This document shows, piece after piece, positions 57,630 through 64,000 of a stretch of DNA of 64,000 nucleotides. The notes beneath the pieces were generated by a model. That model did no database searches, was not told where the DNA came from, and saw only the letters and a list, made by a program, of their open reading frames with translations. The number at the start of each line of letters is the position of its first letter. Positions within the stretch are counted from its first letter, which is position 1. A program made the position numbers and the translations under genes. Source of the DNA: Gnetum montanum (taxonomy: Eukaryota; Streptophyta; Gnetopsida; Gnetales; Gnetaceae); NCBI GenBank assembly GCA_015680685.1, contig MNCI01036181.1:193951-257950 (forward strand), written 5' to 3'.

Positions 57630-60600
57630 TACCCTCACAATTGACTAAAACTTCATCCTTAAGTGAATAAAAATGAAATAGAGTTTTTTACAAAATTTGG
57701 AAAAGTATAAAAGTAACTAATTTACTAACTAACTCTTGAGTGCCATGTTGTATGGATTACAAAATAGGTATAATTACAAAGAGTGAGAATACTTGAATAA
57801 AAAATGAATAACTAACTATTGAATGGATGGAAGTAGAATGAATTCTTCATACTATGCATGGAGGTGGAGGCTTTAGTGGTGTAAAGGTTCTTCAATATTT
57901 CCTAGTGGTATTGAAGGCCTTGGCTATTCTTCTACTATTTCCAAAAACTAAAAGGCATCTAGAAGTACCTTCATTTTTTCTTCTTTATCTCATGAGTCAT
58001 AAATAGTCTAGGATACTTTTCCTAGATATGCTAGTGCTGGAATATCACACTGGCACACTGATTTTGGGAATATCTTTTTCATGTTGATAAACTAGGCTGC
58101 AAAATATTTACATTCAAAGTTAAATATATAGACAAGGTTTTTTAGCTCCTAGTAGTCACTTATTCTTCTAGCTAGGTTCTTAGCAATAGATCATTGATTA
58201 GTGAATTTTTTCTTGAGGACTTCAAGCTCTATGTTAGGCACCTTTTACTTGTATTTTGTCTCTTTATGGAGCTTAAAATCTACCCCATAGAGGAGGTAAG
58301 AGCTATTCACTTACTTTTCCAATTCCATCTTGGGCCTCCCTATAGTTAGCATTACTAAGTTTGCATATCAGAAGTTGGAATGCTTCATATATTCAATTAT
58401 CTCTTTGATTTGCAACTTCTTCAAGTAGAACTTTGCTTGGTTATATGCATTGAGTCTATCAAAGATGGGCTACCATGCATCCTCTCTCTGGTGGAGGTGC
58501 TATATGGCTTATTCACCTTCACCTTAGCTAAATTAATTATTTTTTTGTTGATCTGCTTATGCATATTGACCTGGTTACTATAGTGGTTCTTAACTCATCC
58601 ATACTTTAGGGATTCATTTTTCTAGATAGTAACCTCAATTGTAGTCTTTTGGCAAAGGGTTTAAACCTTCTCCATCAAGAGATTCCTATTTTTTGCAACC
58701 AACCTCCTTAGATCCAAGTTCATCTTGGCAAGATGTTCTTGTTGCTATTGAACATAATGCACCATTTGATCTTTCATTTTCTTGGAATTTCATAGGTTAT
58801 GTTTATCATGGTTTACAACTACGTTTTCTTTGTGAACTTGTGAGAGGTCATGGTTAGTGTTATTAACCATTTATTTTGACAATGGTGCCTCAAAAATTAG
58901 CATCTCCTTTCCATTTTCAACCTCTTGATATTTTTGTTGAAGTTATTGGAAATCTTCATCTCATATGAGTTCTAGCCTAGGAATGGTAGAAATAGAGAGA
59001 TGGAATCTAAGTTCTACAAACTTAATAGCCTTGTTGATTACTAGCAATGGTTGCCTTGAGTTTCACATTGGCAATCAATAGTTTACCCCTTTTATCTAAT
59101 AGTTATGACTAGATGGATTATATGTCTTCCAAGAGATTCAAAGATCTCTAGAATTAGTTGCCCAAATCCCACTAGTCATTCCAACACTTTCTCATGTTGG
59201 GAAATGCTCATTCTTTTGCTTCATACTCCTACTAATGTATGTACATATATGATGATAGGAAATATCAAGGATAGATGAAATAGGAGTGCTTAGATCTTCA
59301 TCAACATAATTTGCCACCATCTCTACCATTACTAGAACCATCACTCCGTTACCTTGTGGTCCTTGCATGGCATTACTAGAACCATTACTCCTTTACCTTG
59401 TTATAACATTACAAAGAAGGCTATTGCATTTCTAGAAATTTTAGGGAATTTTTGTATTGGAATAAACATAATAACCTCTTTGATACTAGGATTAAAGTAG
59501 AAAGGTAAATAGTTCGTTTGTGATGAGAATAGTGATATCATTTCATTTTCCAATTAGTTGATGGTCCTTGTGACCTCATTTAAATGGCTCATGACTAAAT
59601 GGTAGAATGAATATTTCAACTAGCTTTGGAGGTTTATTATTGTTGAAAATGTTTCTCTCTAAGTTAGTGATTTTGTAAATATTAATATTTTAGATATTGT
59701 CTCTATTTCTTTAGGTAGTAGTGGTGGTGATGGTTTCTCCTCTTCTTGAAGCTTGGGTGGAGCTTTATCTTTCATCATCTTCTACTAGGATGTAGTAGGA
59801 GCTCTACATATTACATCATTTGAGTAACAAGATATACCTTTCCTCTTGTAGAGTTTTCTAATGAGACATGGAAAGTGAAGTATCTTCCTATCCTTCTCAT
59901 TCTTCTTGAAATACTTTTTAATTTCAAGAAAGATGAGTTGTTGTAGGTTGATTGGGAATTTTTCACTTAGAGTAGCACATGCCCTGGTGGAAGAGGCTAT
60001 AACCTTTTTGGCCTAATTGTTGGATTGAGGTGATAGGTTACAATCTTGAAGTATGCTCTCTCTATCTTAGTGAGAGCACCTTACTTCTTATAGTCCACTC
60101 CATAGCACCATTGAATGCATTATTTCTTAGCTTTTGGATATGCTTGAGTAGATATCTTCACCAGGTTTTGCCTTAGTGTTGGGCAATCTAAGGACTTCTA
60201 CAATGGCCTCTATTAAGTAGGTGATGGTGATGTCTTTTATCTTTATAATGGCTTCTACTTGTCATTTATTCCAAAAGAGGTAGGATTTCCCAATATACCA
60301 TTCCCCATTATTGGAGAGAATGGGCCATAGTGGAGATCCTTGAATTTTTGTTTGAACCTCTTCTAATATAAGCTTTAGGAATGTTATGAAATTTAGCTCT
60401 TATAGGATGGAGTTTTAAATATTCTTTTTATGGACATTTTCCAAGCATGCTTTTATAAGTATGATCTCTAGATTAGGACTTAGCCTTGGAACTTTTTCTT
60501 AGCTAGATTACCCTATTTCTATTGTAGGTATCTATCAAATAGATTCCACCTTGGGCTCTTATCATAGGGGTCCAGTAGCATGTGTAGCCTTGACTAGTTG

Positions 60601-61740
60601 TTCTTGGAGTTGCTACTATTGTGCTTTCTATAATTGGCTCCTTCCTCTCCTACTCATGATCATCTCTTGGATACCATCTATGATCAAAAACATAATCTAG
60701 GATTAATTCTTAGGCATAAACTTTTTTTCTTTTGGATACCTTTGTTTATTTGATCAAGTTATGTTTGTTAGTTAGATATTTGGATTTCATTGTTAAGTCC
60801 TCATTTAGTCATCATAGATTTATGATATTATTTTTTGTTATTTTTCGTGCTCTAACAAAGGTTGATTGTTGATATTTACTCTTTTTATCATTAATTTAAT
60901 ATTATTTTACTATCTTATAAAAAAATAGTGTTTGATGCTTCCACAACATAAAGTGTACCTTCAATAGCTTAATCAAAGAACAAATAAAGTTAGGTAAGCA
61001 CTTTAGAAGTGATCAATTTTGGAAGGCTCTTGATCTTTGAAGAAATAGTTAAAAATGAGCTAATTATCATGTGTATATTTAGGATTATATGATGTATTAA
61101 TGAGAATGCATCAATGGGGCTATGTTAACTAAGCCTATTACATGAACAAGGATGTTTTGATGCAGCTATTCACATTAATATTTTACTTAAGGATATCAAG
61201 GGATTTTGGATAAGTTTGGGGTTGAAAGAAAGAGCCAAATGAAATATAAAACCCTAGAAAATCATAGTAATAAGTCAATGGATGATATGATTTAAGAACT
61301 TGAAGCAATTTAAGCACATGGGATGAGTTCTTGGAGGATGTTTTTGATGCTAAAAGTAGCGCGAAAATAGGATGTTTCAAGCTATTAGGATGATCGATTT
61401 TGAAATGGGGCCTAGGGATGAGGAATTGAAGTGAAGGCAAATCAAACGAGATGCAAGTGGGTCCTCCCCAAGTATACCCTTGCATAATATAATCACAATG
61501 AGTCCATAGACGTCTAGGATGATGAATGGATATTTAAGTTAAATTTCATATTAATAAAAGGAATTATATTACGATTATATAAATTATAAAGAATGCTATC
61601 AATATATCATGATATCAGGCAATGAGGTGATAAAGAATGAAGTAAGAAAATGGTAAATAAAGAATGATAGATGGATAATCTACATCCTAGTCACAAAACA
61701 TGCTCGATAAAATTTGGTGATTAAGATAATCTAGTACTAG
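57630..61740 (-). mobile_element. Degraded internal region, minus strand
   Basis: After the PPT complement, the first few hundred bases resemble 63084-63120 ('actaaa..aagctcatcctcaag'). The rest has long T- and C-rich plus-strand stretches with short frames, as the complement of an old charged, coiled-coil-rich coding region would look. Only 59700-60460 can be read with any continuity. The right limit is approximate. Confidence 0.5.
59700..60460 (-). pseudogene. Accessory ORF remnant (possible plant transposon protein)
   Basis: The minus-strand reading, broken by several stops, includes W-P-I-L-S-N-N-G-E-W-Y, L-P-N-T-K-A-K-P-G-E-D and L-H-F-P-C-L-I-R-K-L-Y. The last resembles the 'hPFPxLIxxLCxxxGV' block common in antisense or env-position ORFs of Athila and Tat elements. 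The strand is the sense strand of the element defined by the LTR at 56766, and the position (2-3 kb before the 3' LTR) fits the third ORF of Athila. Both the family and the link to the antisense gene at 38286 are inference. Confidence 0.35.
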
Positions 61741-62203
61741 TCCTTTCTAAGTCTTAACTAATTCCATTTCAATTTTAGTGATCTTTGATTAACATATTCT
61801 TTCTCTTCTAGCATTAAGAGCCTAGGAAAACCACAGAGAGCAACTATCACTCTAGGAAAAGAAAAAATGAGAAGAAGAAAGTAGGTAGTACCAAAGTTGA
61901 GGGGTGTGTTTACGCATGGATAACATGCCTTTCTAGCCTCATAACTAGTGATTGTAACTCATGAATTTATCTAAGGGGTTTGTTTTGAACTTTCATTGTT
62001 TGTTTTATTTTTTTATAGGAACCACACCATGCAAACACATGCTTCCTTTTATGGTCAATAATAGGAGTGATGATATACTAATGATTAGCCATAGAACTCA
62101 AGAAAAAACTTTAGAAAAGAACATATAAATCCCCTTGAGGTCATACTATTTTCCATTCCTCACTTGATCCTTTCCTAGTTCTAGTGGGTAACAGGATCAC
62201 ATC
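61741..62203 (-). mobile_element. Fragment of Athila-like 3' region, minus strand
   Basis: The reverse complement is co-linear with 51690-51960: 'actaggaaaggatcaag', 'tgacctcaagggga', 'catggtgtggttc'. It ends where the next LTR begins, so that LTR may have inserted into it. Confidence 0.6.
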
Positions 62204-63067
62204 TAATGAATGGCAAGGTACCCCTACGCCCAACCATATGAATACGAGTGTTTACGTGTGATTTGATTGAACTCCAAGGATTAAGTGCTTATGAACTTAC
62301 ACAGAACAAGGATGAGCTATGTAATCATTGTCTTCCCAAGCTTACTTGTAAGACACAATTGTATGGTTAAGTAATCTTGAGGTATATGATTTTTATGCTC
62401 TTTATGTTTCATGTTCTTGGTTCTTGAAATGGAGAAATGAAATAATTAAGTTAACTAATTTAATTTAACTAATCAGCTATGCTCTAACTAGTCCTAACAC
62501 CAGCATCTATTCCCACTTTTTGAACACATCCTAAACTTGTGTAACATTATTGGGATTACCAAATGCTAGTCGTTACTAAGTTACCAAATATTTCATGTAT
62601 GCTCGAAGTGGTCATACTGAGTGTGCGAATTTGTTGATAATTAAAAATTCAATAGAAATAACATTAATTAACTAATGAGAGTAGAAAATAACAATAAATA
62701 ACATTTAAATGAAATAATTAAGCCATTTTGAATGTTGCAAGGTTTATCACAAAGTTCGTCTTTATTTTTGGACAAGGTGTGCTCAGGTACACAATGCTTG
62801 AATAAAGATCCATTCAATTTATGAATCCTACTTTAGATACTTAGAAATAATGCTAGCTCTGGAAAGGAAAAATTGCAAGAGTTCAGCTAAGGAACTAAAA
62901 AATTTAACTGCTAAACCAAGTGCCCTTGTCTCTTATTTATAGGTGACAAGACAAGTTCTGATATCATATGTCCAATATCACTTTGGCATCTTTGATATCG
63001 CATATCCAATATCGAGGGTCTGATATCGAGGATATGATTATCAGGGGTTCAATATCATGACTGATCA
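62204..63067 (-). mobile_element. 3' LTR of minus-strand Athila-like element G5
   Basis: 864 bp. Landmarks: 'ggcaaggtacccctacgcccaacc', 'aataaagatccattca' and the reversed TATA region 'ctcttatttatagg' near 62930. At the right end, U3 repeats of gatatcg/catatcc (62955-63060) end in ctgatca, directly followed by taaccccatgac, the complement of the polypurine tract. Therefore the body extends to the right. Confidence 0.85.
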
Positions 63068-64000
63068 TAACCCCATGACTAAATAAAAGCTCATCCTCAA
63101 GTTTGTTACAAAATATTGGGAAGGTATGGAATTATTGATTGAACAACAACTGCCGGTGACATGGAATGATAGACTCAAAGTGCCCAATGAATGGATCAAC
63201 AATCATATTACAACATTGGTGTTCCTAACCATTTTCGTAAACATTGTACATAGATGATATCTAGATCCTTATTTGATAGCTTGAAGAGAGAGAGAAAATA
63301 AATTAAGGCACATTGCTACTGATGTCAAAATTGTGCAAACCGTTGTTCATCCATGGCCACATGATTAAGCATGTTTCTTGCGTAATTGTTTTATCTCCAA
63401 TTCATCCTAAGTGCTTCCTCCTATTTTAGTCCATTGTTTGTATGATTTTCATCTACAGAAAACACAGTCATGAATTAGTAAGGATAGATAAGATATAATG
63501 TAATTAATACCCTGCCTCAATACAAAGCACCTTGGCTATGTTGTGGGTATGGCAGATACTAGGTTAGAAGTTTGTACTAATAACTACCCTAGGTATAGGG
63601 GTGAGATAAGTAATGAAATGGAAACATTTATGACAAAAATTTACGATAGGCCCCCATGACTAAGAGTGAACCTCTGGTAGCAATAGGGTGAAGAATGAAA
63701 GAACAAGAAAGATGAGAGAAATAACAATGGTGAAGCCAATAAAATGAGAAACAAAAATGGATGTCATGGATGGGGTGAAATGAGAAAGAGTTTATTACAA
63801 AAAATGTTTAATGAAAATAACTTAACAATTACACCAAAAGGGAATGCTAGTGGATCATCCCCAAAGCAGGCTCATGCCCTTTATGCCCTAACAAATCCAC
63901 AAATAAAAGAGTCCGTAGGCTCTAGGAATGTCATATGGGAATAATGGTTAAGAACTTTCACACAAGAAGTTACCAAAGAATAACAATGCATGAATTAAGA
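63068..64000 (-). mobile_element. 3' internal region of G5, running off the window
   Basis: The reverse complement of 52440-53247 with scattered differences: 'gagctcatcctcaag' pairs with 53210-53230, 'ccataccttcccaatattttgt' with 63106-63130, and 63840-63945 with 52440-52540. The short plus-strand frame at 63744-63944 is antisense to this and is not a gene. Confidence 0.75.

Noticed and set aside
1-64000. tRNA, rRNA or organelle insertions
   Set aside because: No cloverleaf-like or rRNA-like sequence was seen by eye; a tRNAscan or organelle search was not possible here.

Overview
This window is a repeat-dominated stretch of a large plant nuclear genome. The evidence is a stack of Ty3/Gypsy and Ty1/Copia LTR retrotransposons of plant lineages. 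These include a Tat-like element with two RNase H domains and Athila-like elements with a tRNA-Asp-type primer site. Long, AT-rich, heavily decayed DNA lies between them. No intact host gene, tRNA, rRNA or CRISPR array was seen. The depth of decay would fit a gymnosperm or another very large plant genome, but the species cannot be told from the sequence.

Layout. 1-1.8 kb: GC-richer patch with a broken ABC-transporter fragment. 1.8-10 kb: AT-rich decay, one lone Athila-like LTR (5752-6566) and the left arm of a 2.4-kb inverted repeat. 10047-14970: a Copia-type element on the minus strand with LTRs, PBS, PPT and near-identical TSDs. 15.0-16.0 kb: scrap of another Gypsy element (PBS and gag N-terminus). 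16043-20222: Athila-like element G1 (5' LTR, PBS, gag), whose LTR was hit by a second LTR of the same family with a perfect TSD. 20223-24078: Tat-like element H (LTR, PBS, gag), inserted into the G1 gag. 24079-49087: a 25-kb Tat-like composite X inserted into the H gag with TSD ctatc. 49.1-54.5 kb: Athila-like copy G2 with its 3' LTR, then the resumed H gag. 54.5-64 kb: decayed DNA with two more Athila-like LTRs on the minus strand.

Composite X is the centre of interest. It reads LTR A - internal 1 - LTR B - internal 2 - LTR C. A and C are a matched pair; B is a longer, different LTR carrying 182-bp and 20-bp tandem arrays. Internal 1 has gag-protease only. Internal 2 has gag-protease, then a large antisense gene, then pol (RT, RNase H, second RNase H, integrase). 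The antisense gene can be read as eight exons with GT-AG (one GC-AG) junctions that mostly join in frame, and it has its own TATA box. The whole antisense gene lies inside a predicted 5.6-kb intron (GTAAGT donor at 37526, AG acceptor ending at 43096) that joins protease to RT in frame. Short stem-loops, each followed by TAAACT, are arrayed at the module borders. In internal 1 the antisense gene and pol are missing exactly between two such arrays.

All coding units carry in-frame stops, and few carry indels, so decay was mainly by base substitution. Nothing here is likely to be translated into a full protein today.
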